Assembly (NCBI GenBank): GCA_009746045.1 | Contig: RPFO01000418.1 | Span: 2,893,240-2,957,239, forward strand | DNA length: 64,000 nt | From: Mesostigma viride | Lineage: Eukaryota > Streptophyta > Mesostigmatophyceae > Mesostigmatales > Mesostigmataceae | Reading direction: 5' to 3' | Part shown: piece by piece, positions 57,593-64,000 of the stretch | How the letters are laid out: each line of letters begins with the position of its first letter | How positions within the stretch are numbered: position 1 is the first letter of the stretch | The notes under the pieces: generated by a model | Told to the model about the DNA's origin: nothing | What the model saw: only the letters and a program-made list of their open reading frames with translations | Databases searched by the model: none | Made by a program: the position numbers and the translations under genes

Positions 57593-58594
57593 ATGAAGTG
57601 CGGTGCGCGTACATCGTCAGGCGGGATGTGCGGGATGGGCGTACCAAGAGGGAGGTGCCACCTGCACAGGGGGCAGCGGTGCGTGTCGCGTCACGGGGTG
57701 CGGTCCAAGACTAACAAGCGCTCCCACATCGAGATGGAGGCCGGAATGAAGAAGGTCGCGCACGGCACGGGGGCGTACGGAGTCAGGACAGGGGGCGGGG
57801 GCAGAGGAAGGAAAGGCCACAGATACCGCGCGTCCACGCACAGGACGCGGGCGGGCGATGTTGTCAACGAGGACGCACAGGCCCGCGATGTTGTCAACGA
57901 CGCACCAATGGGCGCGGGGGGTGTTGACAGTGATGATAAACAACTGCTCTTAGACAGCACGCCAGATCATGACTACATCGAGACAGCGCTTCAAAACGCC
58001 GGGCACCATATAACAGACAAGGATAGGCTGAATTGGGCGGCCGCGGAGGGGAAAGGCGAATACATTAAAACTGCCACCGCGGTCCGCGACAAGTGGCGGT
58101 CAAGGGAAGAGGCTATCGCCAAGGCCAATGAAAAACTAAACAAGCCAAAAAACGACGCTTGGGACGAATATAAACGCCGACTGAATATTCGTCAGAATAT
58201 TTATTCAAACCTGCCTAAAAATCCCGGGTTACAGGCAGAGTACAACCTGGCAGTAAGTCGCGAAGGTGACGCTTTAATACGCTGGGGAAGATTGCCAATA
58301 AGAAAAATCGAGGCGTTAGACACGTACGGACCGCGAGCAAAGAAAATAAGGGAACGTCTTGACAATGTTATCCTAAACGAAACTGCACGAATGGAAGGGA
58401 TGAAGATCCCGATCACTCGAAGAACGACGACGTGGAAGACAGTCGACGACCTGAAACGCAAGCTCCCGCCGCCGCACACGGGTGGTTTGTATTTCGCGGA
58501 TCCGCATGAAATTGAACGCGAGAAAGTACAAGAAGAAATAGAGAAGGCCGAACTGGACGCCATGAGATTCGCCAAACGCATGAAGAGGTACTAA
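57593..58594 (+). CDS. Protein with N-terminal Cys/His zinc module and long helical part
   Basis: 333 residues. It starts MKCGARTSSGGMCGMGVPRG then RCHLHRGQRC (zinc module), followed by a Gly/Arg-rich linker with a small internal repeat (GDVVNEDAQ/RDVVNDAP). A charged, mostly helical region ends AELDAMRFAKRMKRY. The A/T richness of 58,100-58,600 is higher than in neighbouring viral genes. No enzyme motif. TATA-like text GTATTTTTTTCGC lies upstream. Confidence 0.75.
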   Translation: MKCGARTSSGGMCGMGVPRGRCHLHRGQRCVSRHGVRSKTNKRSHIEMEAGMKKVAHGTGAYGVRTGGGGRGRKGHRYRASTHRTRAGDVVNEDAQARDVVNDAPMGAGGVDSDDKQLLLDSTPDHDYIETALQNAGHHITDKDRLNWAAAEGKGEYIKTATAVRDKWRSREEAIAKANEKLNKPKNDAWDEYKRRLNIRQNIYSNLPKNPGLQAEYNLAVSREGDALIRWGRLPIRKIEALDTYGPRAKKIRERLDNVILNETARMEGMKIPITRRTTTWKTVDDLKRKLPPPHTGGLYFADPHEIEREKVQEEIEKAELDAMRFAKRMKRY

Positions 58595-58737
58595 GGTGTG
58601 AGTCTCAAGGCATCCAGCTGACGTTGGATGCTAGCGTGTTCAATAAGAGACCATATGCCGATTGAGCTCATGGAAATGGACGTGCAAGGATGCGTTTAAA
58701 GCATTGAAATTATTATGGATTCATACATGAATAAAGA

Positions 58738-59199
58738 ATGGCTCTCAGCGTGACATCAACCCCCTTTACTCATCCGCTCTTTGTGCTAGTCAACGAGAGT
58801 GACAGGCATTGGGCATTTACACTTAAGAGCCTCCCCGGTCTCGTTGTTGATGAGACCAAGCAGATCAAAGTTCGGAAAAGCGACAAACTGATCCTGGGAA
58901 AAGATCTCTGCCATGCAGCCTCGAATGGCAGCAAGCTGTTCAAGAACTGGTGGAGGCTGGACAGCGTGCAGGACTTTGCCAACGAGTTAGAACAGGAGCT
59001 CGGGGGTGGTCTCAGTACTGAGCCGACCTCCACAAACGTTTTTCAGGAGGTGACGACAGGCTTGAACGAAGAGCGCGGGACCTGGATCCACCCCCGTCTC
59101 GTGAGTCAGTTGGCCATGTGGATAAGCTCCCACTCAGTGACCCGACTGGCTATGAAGCTGGAGACTGTTCAAGAAGTGCGTCTAAATTGTCGAAAATAA
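58738..59199 (+). CDS. KilA-N-like protein, short paralogue
   Basis: 153 residues. KilA-N landmarks: IKVRKSDKLILGKDLCHAAS, FKNWWRLDSVQDFANELEQE, EERGTWIHPRLVSQLAMWIS. It breaks off in an unrelated end (VTRLAMKLETVQEV) where its neighbour continues NEFELEAQDWVDRI. The domain is thus nearly complete but lacks the last helix and the whole C-terminal domain. It probably arose by tandem duplication with the next gene. Confidence 0.75.
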   Translation: MALSVTSTPFTHPLFVLVNESDRHWAFTLKSLPGLVVDETKQIKVRKSDKLILGKDLCHAASNGSKLFKNWWRLDSVQDFANELEQELGGGLSTEPTSTNVFQEVTTGLNEERGTWIHPRLVSQLAMWISSHSVTRLAMKLETVQEVRLNCRK

Positions 59200-59217
59200 A
59201 TTGTGAGTTGTTAAATA

Positions 59218-60246
59218 ATGACAATGGCTCTCAGTGTGGCATCGGCTCCCTTTACTCACAGTTTGTTTGTATTGGCCAGAGAAAACCATAAACATTGGAT
59301 ATTTACACTGAAACCCGCAGCAGGATTTCAGGTAGATCCTGTAAAGGAGATTCGTGTGCGCAAATCGGACAAGAAGGTATCAGGAAAGGATCTGGCACAT
59401 GCTGCCTCTAATGGCGCCAAAGATTTTAAGGATTACTGGCGTTGGGATCCTGCCCAGAAATTTGTGAGTGCTCTAGAAAGGCGTCTGAGTGGTAAGGGTG
59501 CGCGCACCCCGACCTCCACAACGGTTTTTGACACTGTCAAAACTGGCCCCAACGAGGACCGTGGCACCTGGATCCACTTGAAGCTGGTCAACAAGCTAGC
59601 CGCTTGGATCAGCAACGAGTTCGAGCTGGAGGCACAGGACTGGGTGGATCGCATCATGGCGGGGGACATCTCGATGATGGCTGTGGTGCGCGACGCCCAC
59701 GACGCGGTCCACGGCACGAGCACCACGGTGGCGGTGCTGACCCGACCGGGCAACGGTCGCACGAGGCCGGACTACGTGGCGCCTGTGCGCGAGTGCGACC
59801 CGACCCTGCGCCTGCGCGCGAAGGACACGCAGCACAGGCTGGCGGACCTGGTGAGCTCGGTCGTCCCCAAGGAGCGCGTGGGGAGCGTGATGGCGTTCCT
59901 GGGCGACAAGACCTGCGAGGCGGCCACGGGGATGAGCGCGTCGGCCTTCAAGGAGCTGAACGGCGTGAGGGCCGGTAGCGCCAGGGACGCGATGGACGAC
60001 GGTCAGCTGGCGAACGCCTGGTTCTTCATGTACAAGGTCATGGACCGGGCGCCGGACAAGGACCTGCACGAGGCGGCGGTCGAGGTGAAGCGGGCGATGG
60101 CCGCGTTCGTGAAGCCGCCGGAGGGGCCCACCCCGGCGGGCATCGTGGACAGGAACAGACGGGAGATGAGGGATGACTTGCTCTTGACCCGGCCCCTGAA
60201 CCGCGACCGGTTCTCGAGGGTGGGGCCCAAGAGGGTCAAGATCTAG
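59218..60246 (+). CDS. KilA-N domain protein
   Basis: 342 residues. The ATG at 59,224 is also possible and gives MALSV as in the paralogue. KilA-N domain in residues about 35-145: IRVRKSDKKVSGKDLAHAAS, FKDYWRWDPAQKFVSALERR, EDRGTWIHLKLVNKLAAWIS, EFELEAQDWVDRI. KilA-N is a DNA-binding fold common in phages and large DNA viruses. The C-terminal 190 residues are helical and charged (RVRECDPTLR-like, then MDDGQLANAWFFMYKVMDRA). The GC content rises sharply in the second half. Confidence 0.88.
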   Translation: MTMALSVASAPFTHSLFVLARENHKHWIFTLKPAAGFQVDPVKEIRVRKSDKKVSGKDLAHAASNGAKDFKDYWRWDPAQKFVSALERRLSGKGARTPTSTTVFDTVKTGPNEDRGTWIHLKLVNKLAAWISNEFELEAQDWVDRIMAGDISMMAVVRDAHDAVHGTSTTVAVLTRPGNGRTRPDYVAPVRECDPTLRLRAKDTQHRLADLVSSVVPKERVGSVMAFLGDKTCEAATGMSASAFKELNGVRAGSARDAMDDGQLANAWFFMYKVMDRAPDKDLHEAAVEVKRAMAAFVKPPEGPTPAGIVDRNRREMRDDLLLTRPLNRDRFSRVGPKRVKI

Positions 60247-60415
60247 CTGTCGGTGGGGAGTTCGTTGGCGCGACCCCGCCCCTCTCGACAGCGCGGACCT
60301 TGACACAGTGCGCTTAGATATTCGTGCGCGCTTGAACGCGCCCCGTGTCATGCTGATTGCTCCGTTTAATCGGAATCGAGTTTCATTTTTATCCCATCCC
60401 GGTGTATCATCGATC

Positions 60416-61191
60416 ATGGTAGTCGGTAGGACCGGAGCGTGCGGAGGGAAGACGCGATCGGGTGGCGCCTGTCGTCGCGCGCGGTCCGGTGGTTCTAAGA
60501 GGTGCGCGCTCCATAGCGGGCGCCAGGCGAGGGCGCACCGCGTGCGGGGTTACGGCGCCCGAGGCGCGCTGGAGAGCATGGCGGAAACCCTGGCACGGTT
60601 CATCGCGGACCCGTCCGTCCACCCGGACTCCAAGGCGGGCCTTCAGGAACAGCTGAACGACGTGCTGTTACAGATGGAGGGGATGCCGGCGGAGGAGGAG
60701 GAGCTGTTTTTCCCGGAGCACGCGGACGAGGTGGTCGAGCGGCTGACCAGGGAGGGTGAGGGAGTTCGGCCGCTCCCCTCGCTGACGCCCCCCGAGCCGG
60801 AGGAGGAGGAGGTGGAGGAGGAGGAGCCGGAGCTGCAGCAGGTGTTCGACCTGCTCGAGTACGGGGATCTGTCGGACGCGGATCGCGAGAGGCTGGAGTC
60901 CCGCAAGCAGCAGCTGCTGGGGGTCTCGCCCCCGTGGATGCGGGTTGGGGTGCACCGCCGCGCGCGGGCGACAAACGACGCCAGAGGAGCCTGCCTGACC
61001 CGCGCGGGGGTCCGAGCACGCGCAGGTCCGCTAGCGAGGTGTTCGATCCGCGCACGGGTAGGCTGTTCCGCCGCAACAGCGCCGCCCCTCCTGCCGGATA
61101 CCGCGACCGGCGGCTTTACAGGACGGCGCCCCGTAGGCGTTCCGGCCACACCGAGGAGGAGGAGGAGGCGCTGGAGGAGCTGCTTCGGTAG
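60416..61191 (+). pseudogene. Zinc-module protein with acidic C-terminus, frameshifted
   Basis: Start ATG 60,416: MVVGRTGACGGKTRSGGACR then SKRCALHSGRQARAHRVRGY (Cys/His module), a helical region, an acidic run (PEPEEEEVEEEEPELQQVFD) and LLEYGDLSDADRERLESRKQ. Near 60,918-60,935 (G and C runs) the frame must change to reach SEVFDPRTGRLFRRN...EEEEEALEELLR*. The acidic tail suggests a protein-interaction or regulatory factor. Confidence 0.6.
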
Positions 61192-61208
61192 GCGGGTTAG
61201 TAAAGGGG

Positions 61209-61611
61209 TCAGGCGGCGGCGACCCGCGGGCCTCGACAGGCGAGGCACAGGAGGCGTTTCCATGCGGGCGGCGGCTTCCGAGTCAGCTCCAGGCCCACGC
61301 TTTCGTCTAGGGTCACGTCGACGTCGTGACCCCGCAGACGGAGAGGATGTGCTCGAGCTTCTCGGGCGTGACGTTGGTGGACCACTCGGCGCGGAATAGG
61401 TGCAGTTCCTTCTTGAAGCCGGGGTAGTCCTTGCCGTACGACATGAGCTGCCCGAGCCCGGACATCCATGCGGTCCACTCCTTCACCTCGATGATCCTCC
61501 TGCGCCTGTCGTCCAGTATGTCTATCTTGCCCCCTCGGCAGATCACCTCCCTCCTCCCGCCCAGGCGCTGGTTGTACTCGGCCTGTACGTCCTCTCCCTC
61601 CTGTGCATGTC
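61209..61611 (-). pseudogene. PD-(D/E)XK-like nuclease, frameshifted copy 1
   Basis: Reading inward: EYNQRLGGRREVICRGGKID, then DDRRRRIIEVKEWTAWMSGL, then YGKDYPGFKKELHLF. The core I-D-x(n)-I-E-V-K-E-W resembles the Asp...Glu-x-Lys site of restriction-like folds, and the Y-G-x-x-Y-P...E-L-H-L-F end fits a giant-virus family I recognise by pattern. No ATG is in frame at the start. A C4 run near 61,330 shifts the end, beyond which DVDVTLDESV matches the paralogue's NIAVTLDKDV. Confidence 0.6.
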
Positions 61612-61633
61612 ACACTACAGGTACGCGCACAGA

Positions 61634-62032
61634 TTAGTCGGCGTCCGGGGAACGCACGCAGCAGGCCAGACGCCTCCACCAGGTCTCGCGTCTGGCGGGC
61701 AGCACGTCCTTGTCCAGCGTGACGGCTATGTTCTGGGACTTGCACACGTACTTGATGAACCGCAGGAAGAAGGGGGTGACGTTGGTGGACGTGTCGGCCT
61801 TGAACAGGTGCAGCTCCAGGAGGTACTTGGGGTATCCCCTCCCGTACGCGACCAGTTCTCTCACCCCGCGCTCCCAGTCGTCCCACTCCTTCACCTCTAT
61901 GACCCTTCTGCGCTTGTCGTCGAGCAGGAAGGTGCCTTCTATCTCCCCTTCTCGGCACACGACCTCGCTCCTGCCGTGCACCTGCGCGTTGTACGCGGCC
62001 TGCGCGCATCGCTCGTCGTCCCGGAATGCCAT
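61634..62032 (-). CDS. PD-(D/E)XK-like nuclease, intact copy 2
   Basis: 132 residues from MAFRDDERCAQAAYNAQVHG. Core: EVVCREGEIEGTFLLDDKRR then RVIEVKEWDDWERGVRELVA, YGRGYPKYLLELHLFKADTS, and a basic Cys-containing end. Gly replaces one of the acidic/neighbouring positions (EIEG against KIDI in copy 1), so catalysis is uncertain. Tandem with copy 1, same strand, 22 bases apart. Confidence 0.7.
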   Translation of the reverse strand: MAFRDDERCAQAAYNAQVHGRSEVVCREGEIEGTFLLDDKRRRVIEVKEWDDWERGVRELVAYGRGYPKYLLELHLFKADTSTNVTPFFLRFIKYVCKSQNIAVTLDKDVLPARRETWWRRLACCVRSPDAD

Positions 62033-62053
62033 GATGGTGGCGGCGTATATATA

Positions 62054-62266
62054 TCAAATGGACGAGAATCGCAGAGGGTTCTTGAATGTCAGGCGTATGG
62101 CGAGGCCGGTCACTAGCATGAATAGGGCGGGGAGCAGCGCCTCGGCGGCGGTGAGTACGGGCAGACGGCGCGGGGGCGGGGGGCGAGGGTCCAGGGGCTC
62201 GGGGGGCTTGAGGTCTCCCAGCCCCTCTAACACGGGGGCGGTGTTCTCTGCGCAGGAGGTGTTCAT
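62054..62266 (-). CDS. Small Pro-rich membrane protein
   Basis: 70 residues; I take the ATG at 62,266 rather than frames extending to 62,341. MNTSCAENTAPVLEGLGDLK, a run PPPPRRLP, then a single C-terminal membrane helix LLPALFMLVTGLAIRL and a short basic end. Typical of small viral envelope or inner-membrane proteins; family unknown. Confidence 0.6.
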   Translation of the reverse strand: MNTSCAENTAPVLEGLGDLKPPEPLDPRPPPPRRLPVLTAAEALLPALFMLVTGLAIRLTFKNPLRFSSI

Positions 62267-62407
62267 GCCGGTCGCTCGATATTGCGTGGGATTATTAATT
62301 GGGCGACGAAGGCTGCAACACACACACATATTACCGCACACCAGCCGGCGCGCTTATCTCGGGCCTTAATATTTCTCATCATACGTTATCCCCATGACCA
62401 TCGAAGC

Positions 62408-63340
62408 ATGTCCCACGCGATAGTCAGCTACTTGCGGCCGTCTAGGGCGCTGCCCGAGGGCATGGATGACCCGTTCGCCGGCAAGATCCGCGTGACGCCG
62501 GATGGCAAGATTTCCGTGATTGATGTCATCAAGTGCGTGCTGTTTATGGGCGAAGATGGCGAGTTTATTACCAACGCGAGTACATGTGCTAGCGTGACGC
62601 TGGGCAGGCTTCAGAAAGTGCACACAGAGGTTGAAACTCTCTGTATTAACCGCAAATTCCTCGGTGCCGGTCAGCGATACACCCCGGTCGCCGACCGGCT
62701 GGGGGTCATTCAGATCATCCAGCTGCTGCCTGGGAAGAAGGCAGCCAGTTTCCGGCTGAACATGGCGGTTCTAATGGAGCGTTACCTCGAGGTAGACCCT
62801 GCGCTCATCCAGGACCTGTTGGACAGGTACCTCGACAAGACCGGGCACGAATACGTGCCGCTGACCAGGCAGCAGGTGCTGGAGGCGCCCCGCGTGAAGA
62901 GCTGCGAGATGACCAAGATGGATATGCGGGCCATCAAGGAGAGCAGTGCGCGCCCCCTGCCTCCTAAGGTGTACGCGATCGTCAACTCTGTGGGTAACCA
63001 CCTCGCGACCGGCTACGAGAAGACGGGTGACTATCGCAAAGACCAGGGACTGACTAAGAGGAGCCAGCCGACCCGTGACACGTTTTCAGAAGACATGAGC
63101 GGGATCATGTTCATTTTTCACCAGCAGCACAAGACGTTGGTCTCCGGGGGGAAAGACCCCGAGACCGCGGCGGCCGCGATCCGCGACGCCCTGATGCCGG
63201 GCTTAGAAAAGCTCGGGTATTACGAACGCGCGAAGGAGCACAGGGGGTCGGAGCACGCGGCAAACAACAAGCGGCTGATGGAGGCTAACCGCTCCCTTAC
63301 CCGGGGGCTGGAGTACGAGGAGTGCATGGCGAGCCGGTAG
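62408..63340 (+). CDS. Viral RYLGGD-like domain protein, paralogue of the gene at 52.6 kb
   Basis: 310 residues from MSHAIVSYLRPSRALPEGMD (an in-frame non-ATG extension exists upstream). Domain: GKIRVTPDGKISVIDVIKCV, FLGAGQRYTPVADRLGVIQI, LLPGKKAASFRLNMAVLMER, YLEVDPALIQDLLDRY. The L-L-P-G-K-K-A-A and R-Y-L-E-V-D pieces show the family better than the 52.6 kb copy does. The C-terminal part (FSEDMSGIMFIFHQQHKTLV, then KDPETAAAAIRDAL) aligns with the paralogue. Confidence 0.78.
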   Translation: MSHAIVSYLRPSRALPEGMDDPFAGKIRVTPDGKISVIDVIKCVLFMGEDGEFITNASTCASVTLGRLQKVHTEVETLCINRKFLGAGQRYTPVADRLGVIQIIQLLPGKKAASFRLNMAVLMERYLEVDPALIQDLLDRYLDKTGHEYVPLTRQQVLEAPRVKSCEMTKMDMRAIKESSARPLPPKVYAIVNSVGNHLATGYEKTGDYRKDQGLTKRSQPTRDTFSEDMSGIMFIFHQQHKTLVSGGKDPETAAAAIRDALMPGLEKLGYYERAKEHRGSEHAANNKRLMEANRSLTRGLEYEECMASR

Positions 63341-63546
63341 ATAATCCGAATTTGATAAGCACGGAACTTTTTATTAAGGCATTCATTTAATATGTGCCAA
63401 AATGGATTCCTTTGTTATTATTCATTTCCATGTGACAATGAGACAACAGGTCACGGGATCCGACCCGCAGGCGGACATTCGATTTAATTAATTTCTCGTT
63501 GACATCGCGCGTAACACTGACAATGGACGGCTGAATGGATACAGCC

Positions 63547-64000
63547 TCAGACAGAGACTGGCGCGCCCTCGTCGTCGCTGCTCGAACTGGAGCTGGTGTC
63601 ATCGTCAGAGGAGGAGGAGGAGAGGGAGGATGAGGAGGAGCCGCGCCGACCGGGGGACGGGGGCGGTGACGGTCTGGCCAGGCTGTTCACCATTCGCGTC
63701 TCCAGGGCGGACAGGCGGCCCTTCAGGAGCTCGATGACGGCCTCTTTGTCTTGCAGGGCGGTCGCGAACTCGTCCCGCTGCTTGTCCAGCTTTTTCTGCA
63801 GCCGCGCGTACCGCTTCCTGGCCGCGTCCTTCTCTTTCTTGGACTTCTCCCTCGCGTCCATCATGTCGCGCTCCATCTGCAGGGCGTTGAGGACGTACTC
63901 CCTCGGTACGAGCACGCGGGACGGTGGCGGCCCCTCGTTGAGCCTGAAGACCCTGGGCTTTTCCCCCTCCGGGGCGCCGAGATGGAGGGGCGCGTTCTCC
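63547..64000 (-). CDS. Coiled-coil protein with Ser/Asp-rich tail, 5' end outside the window
   Basis: The reading frame is open to the right edge, so the true start is beyond 64,000. Visible part: RVFRLNEGPPPSRVLVPREY, a long charged coiled coil (MERDMMDAREKSKKEKDAAR...LQKKLDKQRDEFATALQDKE), a Pro/Arg hinge and a tail of Ser and Asp (SSSSSDDDTSSSSSSDDEGA). This resembles viral scaffold or regulatory phosphoproteins but no family is certain. Confidence 0.7.
   Translation of the reverse strand, partial: ENAPLHLGAPEGEKPRVFRLNEGPPPSRVLVPREYVLNALQMERDMMDAREKSKKEKDAARKRYARLQKKLDKQRDEFATALQDKEAVIELLKGRLSALETRMVNSLARPSPPPSPGRRGSSSSSLSSSSSDDDTSSSSSSDDEGAPVSV

Noticed and set aside
61209-62057. 282-residue minus-strand frame spanning both nuclease copies
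   Set aside because: Out of frame with the E-V-K motifs for most of its length; only its last part coincides with the end of copy 1 after the frameshift.

Overview
The window joins two very different kinds of DNA. Positions 1 to about 44.4 kb look like nuclear DNA of a green alga, probably Chlorophyceae (volvocine/Chlamydomonas-like). The reasons are a huge gene full of GT-AG introns, a pherophorin-like Pro/Ser tract, a plant-type interstitial telomere array (CCCTAAA), dense micro- and minisatellites, non-LTR retrotransposon copies and a tubulin-tyrosine-ligase-family gene. From about 44.57 kb to the right end the DNA is GC-rich, intron-poor and tightly packed with short genes on both strands. 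Its gene families are typical of nucleocytoplasmic large DNA viruses: KilA-N, HNH-like zinc proteins, PD-(D/E)XK-like nucleases, a RING protein, an F-box-like protein, a P-loop kinase and small membrane proteins. I read this part as an endogenised giant-virus segment. The species and virus family are inferences.

Host part. By matching splice sites, intron phases and domain order I assemble one + strand gene of about 31 kb (3,432-34,727). It has a signal peptide, a beta-rich N-terminal region, an alpha/beta-hydrolase domain whose nucleophile position is Gly instead of Ser, and four PPC-like beta-sandwich modules. These modules follow an exon plan of phases 1-0-2-1. They are followed by a Pro/Ser-rich linker, a cadherin-like beta-sandwich, a SEA-like segment, a small Cys-rich exon, one transmembrane helix and a short cytoplasmic tail. 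It looks like a type I cell-surface or matrix protein. Several introns carry tandem repeats that begin at, or copy, their own 5' splice site. Repeat elements sit in introns (17.7-20.9 kb, 32.6-34.3 kb). Downstream lie non-LTR retrotransposon copies (34.85-39.1 kb), a TTL-family gene (39.5-41.2 kb, - strand) and a secreted Cys-rich protein gene (41.9-42.5 kb, - strand). A 1.19 kb duplicate of the 5' end of the big gene lies at 42.63-43.82 kb, close to the viral boundary.

Viral part. It opens with a near-perfect 2.44 kb inverted repeat (44,569-47,005 and 47,094-49,535) around an 88 bp centre. Each arm has 33 bp tandem repeats next to the centre and two genes with a shared upstream cassette. This resembles two copies of a hairpin-ended viral terminus joined tip to tip. 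Outside the palindrome come an HNH-like paralogue, a P-loop kinase, a basic protein, a 23-residue mini-protein that matches the tail of the following membrane protein, two copies of an RYLGGD-like viral domain family (52.6 and 62.4 kb), an F-box-like gene, a RING gene, three proteins with a common Cys/His module, tandem KilA-N genes, tandem PD-(D/E)XK-like genes and a coiled-coil protein running off the right edge. Several viral genes are frameshifted, often at homopolymer runs, so the insert may be decaying or the assembly may hold indel errors. A paired, outward-facing 28 bp element around an AT-rich core occurs in each arm of the palindrome and again at 57.1 kb. It is the least explained structure here.
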